Below are positions 1 through 8,471 of a stretch of 64,000 nucleotides of DNA, one piece after another; within the stretch, counting starts at the first letter, position 1; every line of letters starts with the position of its first letter. Position numbers and translations under genes: made by a program. Location of the stretch: positions 62,001-126,000 of the forward strand of contig CAVSDL010000008.1 of the NCBI GenBank assembly GCA_963726775.1, read 5' to 3'. Under the pieces are notes generated by a model. That model saw nothing but the letters and a program-made list of their open reading frames with translations. It was not told the origin of the DNA and made no database searches. The stretch is from CAIWHR01 sp963726775. Its GTDB lineage: Bacteria > Pseudomonadota > Gammaproteobacteria > Burkholderiales > Casimicrobiaceae.

Positions 1-35
1 GCGTCGCCGAGGCAGTCATCAACAAGAAGACATAG
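1..35 (+). CDS. fusA: Elongation factor G, C-terminal end (partial)
   Basis: Only the last ten codons and the stop are in the window, in the frame starting at base 3; they read VAEAVINKKT. This tail, together with its position 124 bases ahead of tuf, fits the str operon order rpsL-rpsG-fusA-tuf. EF-G drives GTP-dependent ribosomal translocation. No domain of the protein is visible here, so the call rests on context and the short tail. Confidence 0.75.
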   Translation, partial: VAEAVINKKT

Positions 36-117
36 CGCACGGTTTTTCGTGTTTTTCCCGCCTCGAAGCAACGGCTCAATTGAAAACTGAGGCCCGCGAT
101 TCGAGGGCAACTGAAAC

Positions 118-147
118 CGGACAAAAGCAGGGTTGCACTTTTGTCCG
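118..147 (+). promoter_or_regulatory. Perfect 10-bp hairpin abutting the tuf ribosome-binding site
   Basis: CGGACAAAAG (118-127) and CTTTTGTCCG (138-147) are exact reverse complements around a 10-base loop. The Shine-Dalgarno-like ACGGAGA (148-154) follows at once, and the tuf ATG is at 160. The position suggests an mRNA processing or translation-control element in the fusA-tuf spacer. There is no U-run, so a terminator is less likely. The function is inferred. Confidence 0.5.
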
Positions 148-159
148 ACGGAGATAGTT

Positions 160-1350
<1,191 letters not shown>

Positions 1351-1352
1351 CA

Positions 1353-1382
1353 GGGATCAGAGGTCAGGCATCAGGTATCAGA
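1353..1382 (+). repeat. 7-bp-period spacer repeat, copy 1 (tuf-rpsJ)
   Basis: This 30-base tract is built of near 7-mers (ATCAGAG, GTCAGGC, ATCAGGT, ATCAGA). It matches 1775-1804 at 27 of 30 positions, and a 12-base piece (GATCAGAGGTCA) recurs at 9695-9706 upstream of rplR. All copies lie in spacers of the ribosomal cluster. It has no spacers and no cas genes, so it is not CRISPR. Confidence 0.7.
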
Positions 1383-1459
1383 ACAGTCACATGAAGGCAA
1401 CGAAGGACCGAGCGCGCAGGCGACCGTCCTTCCAAGGGTGAAGACCCGATGAGGAAATG

Positions 1460-1771
1460 ATGAACAACCAACGCATCCGCATCCGGCTGAAGGCTTTCGA
1501 TTACAAGCTGATCGACCAGTCGGCCATGGAAATCGTCGAGACCGCCAAGCGCTCCGGCGCCGTCGTGCGCGGCCCCGTGCCGCTGCCGACCAAGATCGAG
1601 CGCTACAACGTGCTCCGCTCGCCGCATGTGAACAAGACCTCGCGCGACCAGTTCGAGATCCGGACGCATTTGCGCCTGATGGACATCATCGATCCCACGG
1701 ACAAGACGGTGGATCAGCTGATGAAACTCGACCTTCCGGCCGGCGTCGACGTGGAGATCAAGCTGCAGTAA
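1460..1771 (+). CDS. rpsJ: Small ribosomal subunit protein uS10
   Basis: S10 is a 30S head protein that also acts as NusE in antitermination complexes with NusB and NusG. The sequence NNQRIRIRLKAFDYKLID is the conserved beginning, and SPHVNKTSRDQFEIRTH is the conserved tRNA-region loop. Two ATGs follow each other at 1457 and 1460. The second gives the family length of 103 aa and better spacing from GAGGA (1451-1455), so it is preferred; the first adds one Met. It is the first gene of the S10 cluster. Confidence 0.97.
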   Translation: MNNQRIRIRLKAFDYKLIDQSAMEIVETAKRSGAVVRGPVPLPTKIERYNVLRSPHVNKTSRDQFEIRTHLRLMDIIDPTDKTVDQLMKLDLPAGVDVEIKLQ

Positions 1772-1774
1772 TCG

Positions 1775-1804
1775 GGGATCAGAGATCAGGTAACAGGTAT
1801 CAGA
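1775..1804 (+). repeat. 7-bp-period spacer repeat, copy 2 (rpsJ-rplC)
   Basis: This is the second 30-base copy of the tract at 1353-1382, with differences at three positions. It begins one base after the rpsJ stop codon. The next gene starts 69 bases further on. Confidence 0.7.
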
Positions 1805-1873
1805 CGTGTCAGGCGCCGGCCAATTGCAGTCGGCACTCCGGCAATTCGGAGAAACGAAAACAGAGAGATTGAA

Positions 1874-2530
1874 ATGACGCTCGGACTGGTAGGTCGCAAG
1901 ATTGGCATGACGCGAATATTCACCGACGACGGCAGCGCCGTTCCGGTGACGGTGCTCGACGTGGCCAACAACCGCGTCACGCAGATCAAGACTCCCGAGA
2001 CCGACGGCTATTCCGCCGTGCAGGTCACGTTCGGCAAGCGCCGCGCGTCGCGCGTGAAGAAGCCGCAAGCCGGACATCTCGCGAAAGCCGGAGTCGAGGC
2101 CGGTGAACTGCTGCGCGAATTTCCGGTTGCCCCGGATCAGCTGGCAGCGCTCAAGGTGGGCGGTGTCATCGGCGTCGATACCTTCAAAGTCGGCGAACTG
2201 GTCGACGTAACCGGCACCACCAAGGGACGCGGCTTCTCGGGCGTGATCCGCAGGCACCACTTCAGCTCGAACCGCGCCTCGCACGGCAACTCGCGCTCGC
2301 ACAACACGCCGGGCTCGATCGGCATGGCGCAGGATCCCGGCCGCGTGTTCCCGGGCAAGCGCATGGCCGGCCAGCATGGCAACGTGACCCGCACGACGCA
2401 GACGCTGAAAGTCGTCCGCGTCGACGCCGAGCGCGGATTGCTGCTGGTCAAGGGCTGCGTGCCCGGCGCCGACGGCGGCCACATCGTCGTCCGCCCGTCG
2501 GTGAAGACGCCGGCGAAGAAGGGGGGCTGA
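1874..2530 (+). CDS. rplC: Large ribosomal subunit protein uL3
   Basis: L3 is an early 50S assembly protein that reaches the peptidyl-transferase centre. At 218 aa it has the usual length for this branch. The conserved LVGRKIGMTRIFTDDG opens the protein. The central extension contains GSIGMAQDPGRVFPGKRMAG followed by QHG, including the Gln that PrmB methylates in E. coli. AGAGAGA-type purines precede the ATG. The next gene, rplD, starts two bases after its stop. Confidence 0.98.
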   Translation: MTLGLVGRKIGMTRIFTDDGSAVPVTVLDVANNRVTQIKTPETDGYSAVQVTFGKRRASRVKKPQAGHLAKAGVEAGELLREFPVAPDQLAALKVGGVIGVDTFKVGELVDVTGTTKGRGFSGVIRRHHFSSNRASHGNSRSHNTPGSIGMAQDPGRVFPGKRMAGQHGNVTRTTQTLKVVRVDAERGLLLVKGCVPGADGGHIVVRPSVKTPAKKGG

Positions 2531-2532
2531 CC

Positions 2533-3156
2533 ATGGATCTCAAGCTGATCAATGCGCAGGGCCAGCCGGCGGCGACCGTCGCGGGCTCCGACGCCCTGTT
2601 CGCGCGCGATTACAACGAGCCCCTGATCCACCAGCTCGTCACCGCATTCCAGGCGAATGCGCGCAGCGGTAACCGCGCGCAGAAGGGCCGCGCCGACATC
2701 AACAAGTCGCACAAGAAGCCCTGGGCCCAGAAAGGCACGGGCCGCGCGCGCGCGGGCCAGGCCAACAGCCCGCTTTGGCGCGGCGGCGGCAAGATTTTTC
2801 CGAGCTCGCCCGACGAGAATTTTTCGCAGAAACTGAACCGCAAGATGTATCGCGCCGGCATCGCGTCGATTCTTTCGCAACTGGTCCGCGAAGGCCGGCT
2901 GGCGATCATCGACGAGTTGGCCGTCGAAGCGCCGAAGACGAAGCTGTTCGCGCAGAAAATGAAGGCGCTGGGCCTCGAAGGCACCGTGCTGGTCGTCACC
3001 GACCGGATCGACGACAACGTGTTCCTGTCGTCGCGCAACCTCCCCGACGTGCTGGTGCTCGAAACCCGCGAGATCGATCCCGTCAGCCTGGTGCGATTCA
3101 AGAACGTGCTGCTGACGCGTGGCGCGCTGACGCAATTCGAGGAGATGCTCGGATGA
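2533..3156 (+). CDS. rplD: Large ribosomal subunit protein uL4
   Basis: L4 is a 207-aa 50S exit-tunnel protein; in E. coli it also represses its own operon through the S10 leader. The tunnel loop is recognisable as QKGRADINKSHKKPWAQKG and GRARAGQANSPLWRGGG at roughly residues 45-90. No long E. coli-like S10 leader is visible upstream of rpsJ here, only the repeat-bearing 106-base spacer, so L4 autoregulation cannot be inferred. The stop overlaps the rplW start (ATGA). Confidence 0.97.
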   Translation: MDLKLINAQGQPAATVAGSDALFARDYNEPLIHQLVTAFQANARSGNRAQKGRADINKSHKKPWAQKGTGRARAGQANSPLWRGGGKIFPSSPDENFSQKLNRKMYRAGIASILSQLVREGRLAIIDELAVEAPKTKLFAQKMKALGLEGTVLVVTDRIDDNVFLSSRNLPDVLVLETREIDPVSLVRFKNVLLTRGALTQFEEMLG

Positions 3157-3467
3157 ATACGGCCAGGCAATTCAATTCCGAACGCCTCGCGCTGGTTCTG
3201 CTGGCGCCGGTCGTGTCCGAGAAAGGCACCTACGTCGCCGACCGCCATTCGCAGGTGATCTTCAAGGTCCTGCAGGACGCGACGAAGCCCGAAGTCAAGG
3301 CCGCCGTGGAGGCGATGTTCAAGGTCGAGGTCGCGAGCGTCCAGATCGCCAACGTCGGCGGCAAGGTCAAGCGCTTCGGCCGCTTCACGGGCCGTCGCCG
3401 GTCCTGGAAAAAGGCGTACGTGTGCCTGAAGCCCGGCCAGGAAATCAATTTCGCGTCGGAGAAATGA
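3153..3467 (+). CDS. rplW: Large ribosomal subunit protein uL23
   Basis: L23 sits at the tunnel exit and docks trigger factor and SRP. The ATG at 3153 overlaps the rplD stop and gives 104 aa, beginning MNTARQFNSERLALVLLAPV. VVSEKGTYVADRHSQVIF is the conserved core, and GGKVKRFGRFTGRRRSWKKA is the tunnel-side loop. The stop is followed at once by the repeat that separates it from rplB. Confidence 0.97.
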   Translation: MNTARQFNSERLALVLLAPVVSEKGTYVADRHSQVIFKVLQDATKPEVKAAVEAMFKVEVASVQIANVGGKVKRFGRFTGRRRSWKKAYVCLKPGQEINFASEK

Positions 3468-3470
3468 ACA

Positions 3471-3546
3471 TGCCCCCAAGCTCACTACGTTCGCGACCCC
3501 CTGAGGGGGCGCAGGTCTCCCTCGGGGCGGCCCATCGGGAGACCTG
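3471..3546 (+). repeat. GC-rich intergenic element, copy A (rplW-rplB)
   Basis: The element reads CCCCCAAGCT near its left end, then CCCCC TGA GGGGG (3497-3509), and a right part CTCGGGGCGGCCCATCGGG. The same order of blocks is seen at 8873-8950 and, in longer form, at about 22485-22671. It fills nearly the whole rplW-rplB spacer. Confidence 0.75.
3512..3546 (+). promoter_or_regulatory. rplB: Hairpin in element copy A that covers the rplB ribosome-binding site
   Basis: CAGGTCTCCC (3512-3521) pairs perfectly with GGGAGACCTG (3537-3546) over a 15-base loop. GGGAG at 3537-3541 is the only good Shine-Dalgarno sequence for the rplB ATG at 3549. The repeat therefore both supplies and could hide this site. 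Regulation by it is inference. Confidence 0.55.
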
Positions 3547-3548
3547 AC

Positions 3549-4373
3549 ATGCCCCTGCAAAAGGTAAAACCAACGTCGCCGGGCCGCCGGGCGCTGGTCA
3601 AGGTCGTCCATCCCGGTCTGCACAAAGGGCGTCCGGTCGATGCGCTGACCGAGAGCCAGAAGCGCGGTTCGGGCCGCAACAACAATGGCCACATCACCAT
3701 GCGCCACCACGGTGGCGGGCACAAGCAGCAGTACCGGCTCGTGGATTTCAAGCGCGGCAAGGACGGCATCGCGGGCAAGGTCGAGCGGCTCGAGTACGAC
3801 CCGAACCGCAGTGCGCACCTGGCACTTCTGCTCTACGTCGACGGCGAGCGCCGCTACGTCATCGCGCCGCGAGGCGTGACGGTCGGCACCGTGCTGGTTT
3901 CCGGCCCGGAGGCGCCGATCAAGCCGGGCAACTGCCTGCCGCTGCGCAATATTCCGGTGGGCACGACGGTGCATTGCATCGAGATGCTGCCGGGCAAGGG
4001 CGCGCAGATCGCGCGTTCGGCAGGCGCCGGCGTCCAGCTGCTGGCCCGCGAAGGCGAATACGCGCAGCTCCGCCTGCGTTCCGGGGAAATCCGCAAGGTG
4101 CACGTGAACTGCCGCGCGACGATCGGCGAAGTGGGCAACGAGGAGCACAGCCTGCGTTCGATCGGCAAAGCGGGCGCGAATCGCTGGCGCGGCATCCGCC
4201 CGACGGTGCGCGGGATCTGCATGAACCCGGTCGATCACCCGCATGGCGGACGCTCCAACGGTGGCGGGCATCCGGTGTCGCCGTGGGGCACGCCGACCAA
4301 GGGCTACAAGACGCGCAAGAACAAGCGCACCGATTCGATGATCGTGCGCCGCCGGCACGCGACGAAGGGGTAA
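3549..4373 (+). CDS. rplB: Large ribosomal subunit protein uL2
   Basis: L2 is a 274-aa 23S-binding protein needed for subunit association and peptidyl transfer. KVKPTSPGRRALVKVVHP opens it, SGRNNNGHITMRHHGGGHKQ follows, and MNPVDHPHGG near residue 225 holds the essential His region. The length matches E. coli L2 (273). The ribosome-binding site lies in the upstream repeat element. rpsS follows after a 6-base gap. Confidence 0.98.
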   Translation: MPLQKVKPTSPGRRALVKVVHPGLHKGRPVDALTESQKRGSGRNNNGHITMRHHGGGHKQQYRLVDFKRGKDGIAGKVERLEYDPNRSAHLALLLYVDGERRYVIAPRGVTVGTVLVSGPEAPIKPGNCLPLRNIPVGTTVHCIEMLPGKGAQIARSAGAGVQLLAREGEYAQLRLRSGEIRKVHVNCRATIGEVGNEEHSLRSIGKAGANRWRGIRPTVRGICMNPVDHPHGGRSNGGGHPVSPWGTPTKGYKTRKNKRTDSMIVRRRHATKG

Positions 4374-4379
4374 CGAGAG

Positions 4380-4670
4380 ATGGCACGTTCGATCAAGAAG
4401 GGTCCGTTCGTCGACGACCACCTGCTGTCCAAGGTGGATGCAGCGCGCGCGACCAACGACAAGAAGCCGATCAAGACCTGGTCGCGGCGCTCGACCATCA
4501 CGCCCGAATTCGTCGGGCTGACGATCGCCGTCCACAACGGCAAGCAGCACATCCCGGTCTACGTGTCGGAGAACATGGTCGGGCACAAGCTCGGCGAATT
4601 CGCGCTGACGCGCACCTTCAAGGGCCACTCGTCCGACAAGAAAGTCGCGGCGCCGGCGCCGAAGAAGTAG
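4380..4670 (+). CDS. rpsS: Small ribosomal subunit protein uS19
   Basis: S19 is a 96-aa 30S head protein that pairs with S13 near the A-site finger. MARSIKKGPFVDDHLL and the KTWSRRSTITPEFVGLTIAV core are diagnostic, followed by HNGKQHIPVYVSENMVGHKL. The C-terminus is slightly extended by AAPAPKK. It lies in the tight S10 block, 9 bases ahead of rplV. Confidence 0.97.
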   Translation: MARSIKKGPFVDDHLLSKVDAARATNDKKPIKTWSRRSTITPEFVGLTIAVHNGKQHIPVYVSENMVGHKLGEFALTRTFKGHSSDKKVAAPAPKK

Positions 4671-4679
4671 GGGAAGGCG

Positions 4680-5015
4680 ATGGAAACCAAGGCAATCCTG
4701 CGCGGCGTACGGCTCTCGGCCCAGAAGGGACGGCTCGTCGCCGACCAGATCCGCGGCCTACCCGTGGATCGCGCGCTCAACATCCTGGCGTTCAGCCCGA
4801 AGAAGGGCGCGGTGATCATCAAGAAGGTGCTCCTGTCGGCGATCGCCAACGCGGAGCACAACGACGGCGCCGATGTCGACGAGCTTCGGGTCAAGACCAT
4901 CTGCATCGACAAGGCGGAGAGCCTCCGGCGCTTCACCGCGCGCGCCAAGGGTCGCGGCAACGTCATCCTGAAGCAGACCTGCCACATCCACGTCGTCGTC
5001 GGTGACGGAAAATAA
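4680..5015 (+). CDS. rplV: Large ribosomal subunit protein uL22
   Basis: L22 is a 111-aa 50S tunnel protein whose hairpin, with L4, forms the macrolide-sensitive constriction. AILRGVRLSAQKGRLVADQI is the conserved N-terminus. The hairpin region RRFTARAKGRGNVILKQTCH is intact. A GGGGAAGGC purine run precedes the ATG. Confidence 0.97.
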   Translation: METKAILRGVRLSAQKGRLVADQIRGLPVDRALNILAFSPKKGAVIIKKVLLSAIANAEHNDGADVDELRVKTICIDKAESLRRFTARAKGRGNVILKQTCHIHVVVGDGK

Positions 5016-5024
5016 GGGAACCTC

Positions 5025-5744
5025 ATGGGACAGAAAATTCACCCGACCGGCTTCCGCCTCGCGGTCACGCGGAACTGGACGTCGAAGTGGTTCGCGAACA
5101 GCAAGAATTTCGCGCCGACGCTGATGGAGGACATCAAGGTCCGCGAGTACCTGAAGAAGAAGCTCGGGCACGCCTCGGTGGGCAAGGTCACGATCGAGCG
5201 CCCGGCGAAGAACGCGCGGATCACCATCCACAGCGCGCGTCCCGGCGTCGTCATCGGCAAGAAGGGCGAGGACATCGAGACGCTGCGCGCCGACCTCCGC
5301 AAGATGATGGGCGGCGAGGTCGGTCTCAACATCGAGGAGATCCGCAAGCCCGAAATCGATGCGCAGCTCATATCCGATTCGATCGGCCAGCAGCTCGAAA
5401 AGCGGATCATGTTCCGCCGCGCGATGAAGCGCGCGATGCAGAACGCGATGCGGCTCGGCGCGCAGGGCATCAAGATCATGTGCGCGGGCCGTTTGAACGG
5501 AATCGAAATCGCGCGGACGGAGTGGTATCGCGAAGGCCGCGTGCCGCTCCATACGCTGCGCGCCGACATCGACTACGGCTTCTCGGAAGCGAAGACGACG
5601 TACGGCGTGATCGGCATCAAGGTATGGGTGTTCAAGGGCGAAGTGCTGGCGCACAACGCCGAGCCGGCGGCCGCGCCGGCGCCGGCCCCCGAGGCGCCGA
5701 AGCGTCCGCGTCGAGCAGGAGCGAAGAATGCTGCAGCCAGCTAG
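5025..5744 (+). CDS. rpsC: Small ribosomal subunit protein uS3
   Basis: S3 is a 239-aa 30S entry-tunnel protein with helicase-assisting role. MGQKIHPTGFRLAVTRNW opens it. The KH domain shows RPGVVIGKKGEDIETL with the GxxG loop, followed by the conserved C-terminal domain ending VWVFKGE. A Pro/Ala-rich tail (about 30 residues) follows, which is common and variable in this family. The 3' end overlaps rplP by 17 bases. Confidence 0.97.
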   Translation: MGQKIHPTGFRLAVTRNWTSKWFANSKNFAPTLMEDIKVREYLKKKLGHASVGKVTIERPAKNARITIHSARPGVVIGKKGEDIETLRADLRKMMGGEVGLNIEEIRKPEIDAQLISDSIGQQLEKRIMFRRAMKRAMQNAMRLGAQGIKIMCAGRLNGIEIARTEWYREGRVPLHTLRADIDYGFSEAKTTYGVIGIKVWVFKGEVLAHNAEPAAAPAPAPEAPKRPRRAGAKNAAAS

Positions 5745-6141
5745 AAGGAAATACCGCAAGGAGCAGAAGGGCCGCAACAAGGGCGTGGCGACCGTCGGCA
5801 ACAAGGTCAGCTTCGGCGAGTACGGCCTCAAGGCGACGGGCCGCGGACGGCTGACTGCGCGCCAGATCGAGGCGGCGCGCCGCGCGATGACCCGCCACAT
5901 CAAGCGCGGCGGTCGTGTGTGGATCCGCATCTTCCCCGACAAGCCGGTGTCGCAGAAGCCGGCCGAGGTCCGCATGGGCAACGGCAAGGGCAACCCGGAG
6001 TACTACGTCGCCGAGATCCAGCCGGGCAAGGTCCTCTACGAGATGGACGGCGTGGAAGAGGTCGTGGCGCGCGAGGCGTTCGCGCTGGCCGCGGCCAAGT
6101 TGCCGATCAGGACGACGTTCGTGCATCGCCTGGTCGGGTAA
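5728..6141 (+). CDS. rplP: Large ribosomal subunit protein uL16
   Basis: L16 is a 137-aa 50S protein near the A-site tRNA. MLQPARRKYRKEQKGRN is the typical start and fixes the ATG inside the end of rpsC. Downstream are AAARRAMTRHIKR-like and RVWIRIFPDKPVSQKPAEVR motifs and a GKGNPEYYVAEIQPG loop. The overlap suggests translational coupling with S3. Confidence 0.97.
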   Translation: MLQPARRKYRKEQKGRNKGVATVGNKVSFGEYGLKATGRGRLTARQIEAARRAMTRHIKRGGRVWIRIFPDKPVSQKPAEVRMGNGKGNPEYYVAEIQPGKVLYEMDGVEEVVAREAFALAAAKLPIRTTFVHRLVG

Positions 6142-6152
6142 GGGAGATACGG

Positions 6153-6359
6153 ATGAAAGTCACGGAAACCAGGAAGGCGCTCGCTTCCAAGTCGCCCGCG
6201 GAACTCAAGGCGGAGCTCGACGCGCTGCTCAAGGAACAGTTTGGTCTGCGGATGCAAAAGGCGACTCAGCAGCTCCAGAACAGCGAAAAGCTGAAGCAGG
6301 TGCGGCGGAGCATCGCGCGGGCGCGGACGTTCATACATCGGAAGGCGGGCGAGGCATGA
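6153..6359 (+). CDS. rpmC: Large ribosomal subunit protein uL29
   Basis: L29 is a small two-helix 50S protein next to the tunnel exit. The 68-aa product carries KSPAELKAELDALLKEQFGL and VRRSIARARTFIHRK, the conserved helices. AGGGAGA lies 5 bases before the ATG. Its stop overlaps the rpsQ start. Confidence 0.96.
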   Translation: MKVTETRKALASKSPAELKAELDALLKEQFGLRMQKATQQLQNSEKLKQVRRSIARARTFIHRKAGEA

Positions 6360-6667
6360 TGACCGAGCAGACCCAATCCGGGGCGCCGCAGGCGCAGGGC
6401 CCGGCCCCCAGGAAGACCATCATCCAGACGCTGACCGGCCGCGTGGTGGGTGACAAGATGAACAAGACCGTCACGGTCCTGGTCGAACGGCGGGTCAAGC
6501 ACCCGCTGTACGGCAAGGTCATGACGCGAACCCGGAAATACCACGCGCACGATGAGAACAACGAGTTCAAGGAAGGCGACCTGGTCGAAATCGAGGCGTG
6601 CCGGAAGCTCGCCAAGACCAAAGCCTACCGGGTGACCCGGCTCCTCGAAAAGGCCAAGGTGATCTGA
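6356..6667 (+). CDS. rpsQ: Small ribosomal subunit protein uS17
   Basis: S17 is an OB-fold 30S assembly protein. The core TLTGRVVGDKMNKTVTVLVE, then VKHPLYGKVMTRTRKYHAHD, is clear. With the ATG at 6356 (overlapping the rpmC stop) the product is 103 aa, about 18 residues longer than E. coli S17 because of a Gln/Ala/Pro-rich N-terminus. A second ATG at 6359 would remove one residue. It is the last gene of the S10 transcription block. Confidence 0.96.
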   Translation: MMTEQTQSGAPQAQGPAPRKTIIQTLTGRVVGDKMNKTVTVLVERRVKHPLYGKVMTRTRKYHAHDENNEFKEGDLVEIEACRKLAKTKAYRVTRLLEKAKVI

Positions 6668-6688
6668 CCGGTTGCAGTGCGGCAGGGC

Positions 6689-6717
6689 TTGCGAACTGCC
6701 TGAAATACTGTCATAAT
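6689..6717 (+). promoter_or_regulatory. Probable spc-operon promoter ahead of rplN
   Basis: TTGCGA (6689-6694), a 17-base spacer and CATAAT (6712-6717) form a sigma-70-like site. It lies in the only long spacer (208 bases) between rpsQ and rplN, which is where E. coli also restarts transcription for the spc operon. The match is 4/6 and 5/6; start-site activity is inferred. Confidence 0.6.
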
Positions 6718-6759
6718 TTCTGTTTCGCCTGCCGCGGCTCGGTGCCCGCCTTTGGGGCC

Positions 6760-6801
6760 GCCGCGGTCATTCCCCGAACGGGGTCCAAAACTGGCCGCGG
6801 C
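6760..6801 (+). other. Possible structured leader of the spc block
   Basis: GCCGCGG (6760-6766) can pair with CCGCGGC (6795-6801), enclosing an inner hairpin CCCCG AA CGGGG (6772-6783). It lies downstream of the promoter candidate and 75 bases before rplN. No U-run follows, so it reads as leader RNA structure rather than a terminator. Confidence 0.35.
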
Positions 6802-6875
6802 GCTGGTGCCGCGACCGCAGCCGCGGTTCAGACGCGGCGGCGGCGCATTCCGCGGGTCAAGTTGGAGAAGCCGCA

Positions 6876-7244
6876 ATGATTCAGATGCAGTCGATGCTGG
6901 ACGTCGCCGACAATACCGGCGCCCGCCGCGTCATGTGTATCAAGGTGCTTGGAGGATCCAAGCGCCGCTATGCCCATATTGGCGACGTGATCAAGGTCAC
7001 CATCAAGGATGCGGCCCCGAGAGGTCGCGTCAAGAAGGGCGAGATCTACAACGCTGTCGTGGTGCGCACGCGCCACGGCGTTCGTCGCGACGACGGCGCG
7101 AAGGTGTGCTTCGACACCAACGCGGCCGTCCTGCTCACACCCAAGCTCGAGCCGATCGGCACCCGCATTTTCGGGCCGGTCACGCGCGAGCTGCGCACCG
7201 AGCGATTCATGAAGATCGTCTCGTTGGCGCCGGAAGTGCTGTAG
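6876..7244 (+). CDS. rplN: Large ribosomal subunit protein uL14
   Basis: L14 is a 122-aa 50S interface protein and a contact for initiation and silencing factors such as RsfS. MIQMQSMLDVADNTGARRVM is the canonical opening, and VKKGEIYNAVVVRTRHGVRR and EPIGTRIFGPVTRELR follow. GGAG at 6864-6867 is its ribosome-binding site. First gene of the spc cluster. Confidence 0.98.
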   Translation: MIQMQSMLDVADNTGARRVMCIKVLGGSKRRYAHIGDVIKVTIKDAAPRGRVKKGEIYNAVVVRTRHGVRRDDGAKVCFDTNAAVLLTPKLEPIGTRIFGPVTRELRTERFMKIVSLAPEVL

Positions 7245-7253
7245 GAGGTAGCG

Positions 7254-7568
7254 ATGCGCAAGATCAAGAAGGGCGACAACGTCGTCGTGATCGCCGGGCG
7301 CGACAAGGGGAAGCGTGGCGAGGTCACGCGCGTGCTCCCCGAACACGTCCTCGTCGCCGGGATCAATCAGGTGAAGAAGCATCAGCGGCCGAACCCGATG
7401 AAGGGCGAGCAAGGCGGCATCGTCAGCAAGGAGATGCCCCTGCACGCGTCGAACGTCGCCGTGTGGAATCCCGTTACGAAGAAGGCCGACCGGGTCGGCA
7501 TCCGCGTGCTCGAGGACGGCCGCAAGGTCCGCTTCTACAAGTCCAACGGCGAGCTGCTGGGCGCCTGA
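7254..7568 (+). CDS. rplX: Large ribosomal subunit protein uL24
   Basis: L24 is a 104-aa assembly-initiator protein with a KOW motif: KKGDNVVVIAGRDKGKRGEV at the N-terminus. GINQVKKHQRPNP is the conserved middle. AGGAGG lies just before the ATG. It is followed by rplE after 25 bases. Confidence 0.97.
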   Translation: MRKIKKGDNVVVIAGRDKGKRGEVTRVLPEHVLVAGINQVKKHQRPNPMKGEQGGIVSKEMPLHASNVAVWNPVTKKADRVGIRVLEDGRKVRFYKSNGELLGA

Positions 7569-7593
7569 TGACAACGGCTCGACGGAGAACTCC

Positions 7594-8133
7594 ATGGCCC
7601 GCCTGAAGGAAATCTACAACAAGGAAGTCGCGCCCGCGCTGGTGAAGCAGTTCGGATACAAGTCCGTGATGGAAGTGCCGCGCATCAAGAAGATCGTCCT
7701 CAACATGGGCGTGGGCGAGGCGATCGGCGACAAGAAGCTCCTGGAAAATGCCGCGGGCGACATGCAGAAGGTCTCGGGGCAGAAGCCCGTGATCACCAAG
7801 GCGAAGAAGGCCATCGCGGGCTTCAAGATTCGCGAAGGCTACCCCATCGGCTGCATGGTGACGCTGCGCCAGTCGCGCATGTACGAATTTCTGGATCGAC
7901 TGATCTCGATCGCGCTGCCGCGCGTCCGCGACTTTCGCGGAGTGTCGGGCCGCTCGTTCGACGGCCGGGGCAACTTCAACATGGGCGTCAAGGAGCAGAT
8001 CATTTTCTCGGAGATCGAGTACGACAAGATCGATGCTCTGCGGGGGATGAACATCACGATCGCAACGACCGCGAAGACCGACGCCGAGGCGAAGGCGCTG
8101 CTCGCCGCGTTCCGATTCCCGTTCAAGAACTGA
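7594..8133 (+). CDS. rplE: Large ribosomal subunit protein uL5
   Basis: L5 is a 179-aa protein of the central protuberance that binds 5S rRNA with L18. MARLKEIYNKEVAPALVKQF is typical, and GQKPVITKAKKAIAGFKIRE plus PRVRDFRGVSGRSFDGRGN are the conserved internal motifs. The length equals E. coli L5. Confidence 0.98.
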   Translation: MARLKEIYNKEVAPALVKQFGYKSVMEVPRIKKIVLNMGVGEAIGDKKLLENAAGDMQKVSGQKPVITKAKKAIAGFKIREGYPIGCMVTLRQSRMYEFLDRLISIALPRVRDFRGVSGRSFDGRGNFNMGVKEQIIFSEIEYDKIDALRGMNITIATTAKTDAEAKALLAAFRFPFKN

Positions 8134-8140
8134 GGCCGGC

Positions 8141-8446
8141 ATGGCGAAACTGTCCCTGATCAACCGCGAAGAGAAGCGCCGCAACCTGGTGAAGAAGTAC
8201 GCCAAGAAGCGTGCCGCGCTCAACGCGATCATCAACAACTCGAAGATTTCCGACGAGGATCGCTTTGCCGCGCGCCTGAAGCTGCAGCAGCTGCCTCGCA
8301 ATGCGAGTCCCACGCGCCTGCGCAACCGTTGCGCGATCACCGGCCGTCCGCGCGGCTTTTTCCGCAAGTTCGGCCTCGGCCGCAACAAGCTGCGCGAGTT
8401 CGCCATGCGCGGCGAAGTGCCGGGCATCGTCAAGGCCAGCTGGTAA
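8141..8446 (+). CDS. rpsN: Small ribosomal subunit protein uS14, zinc-independent form
   Basis: S14 is a 30S head protein. The 101-aa length and the absence of paired CxxC motifs mark the C-minus type typical of Proteobacteria. NRCAITGRPRGFFRKFGLGR is the signature. It starts 7 bases after rplE. Confidence 0.97.
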   Translation: MAKLSLINREEKRRNLVKKYAKKRAALNAIINNSKISDEDRFAARLKLQQLPRNASPTRLRNRCAITGRPRGFFRKFGLGRNKLREFAMRGEVPGIVKASW

Positions 8447-8471
8447 ATGAACCGTGCAGGTGAGGTGAAGC

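Noticed and set aside
1353..1804. CRISPR-like array around rpsJ
   Set aside because: The two tracts are separated by a gene, have no regular spacers and no cas genes nearby.
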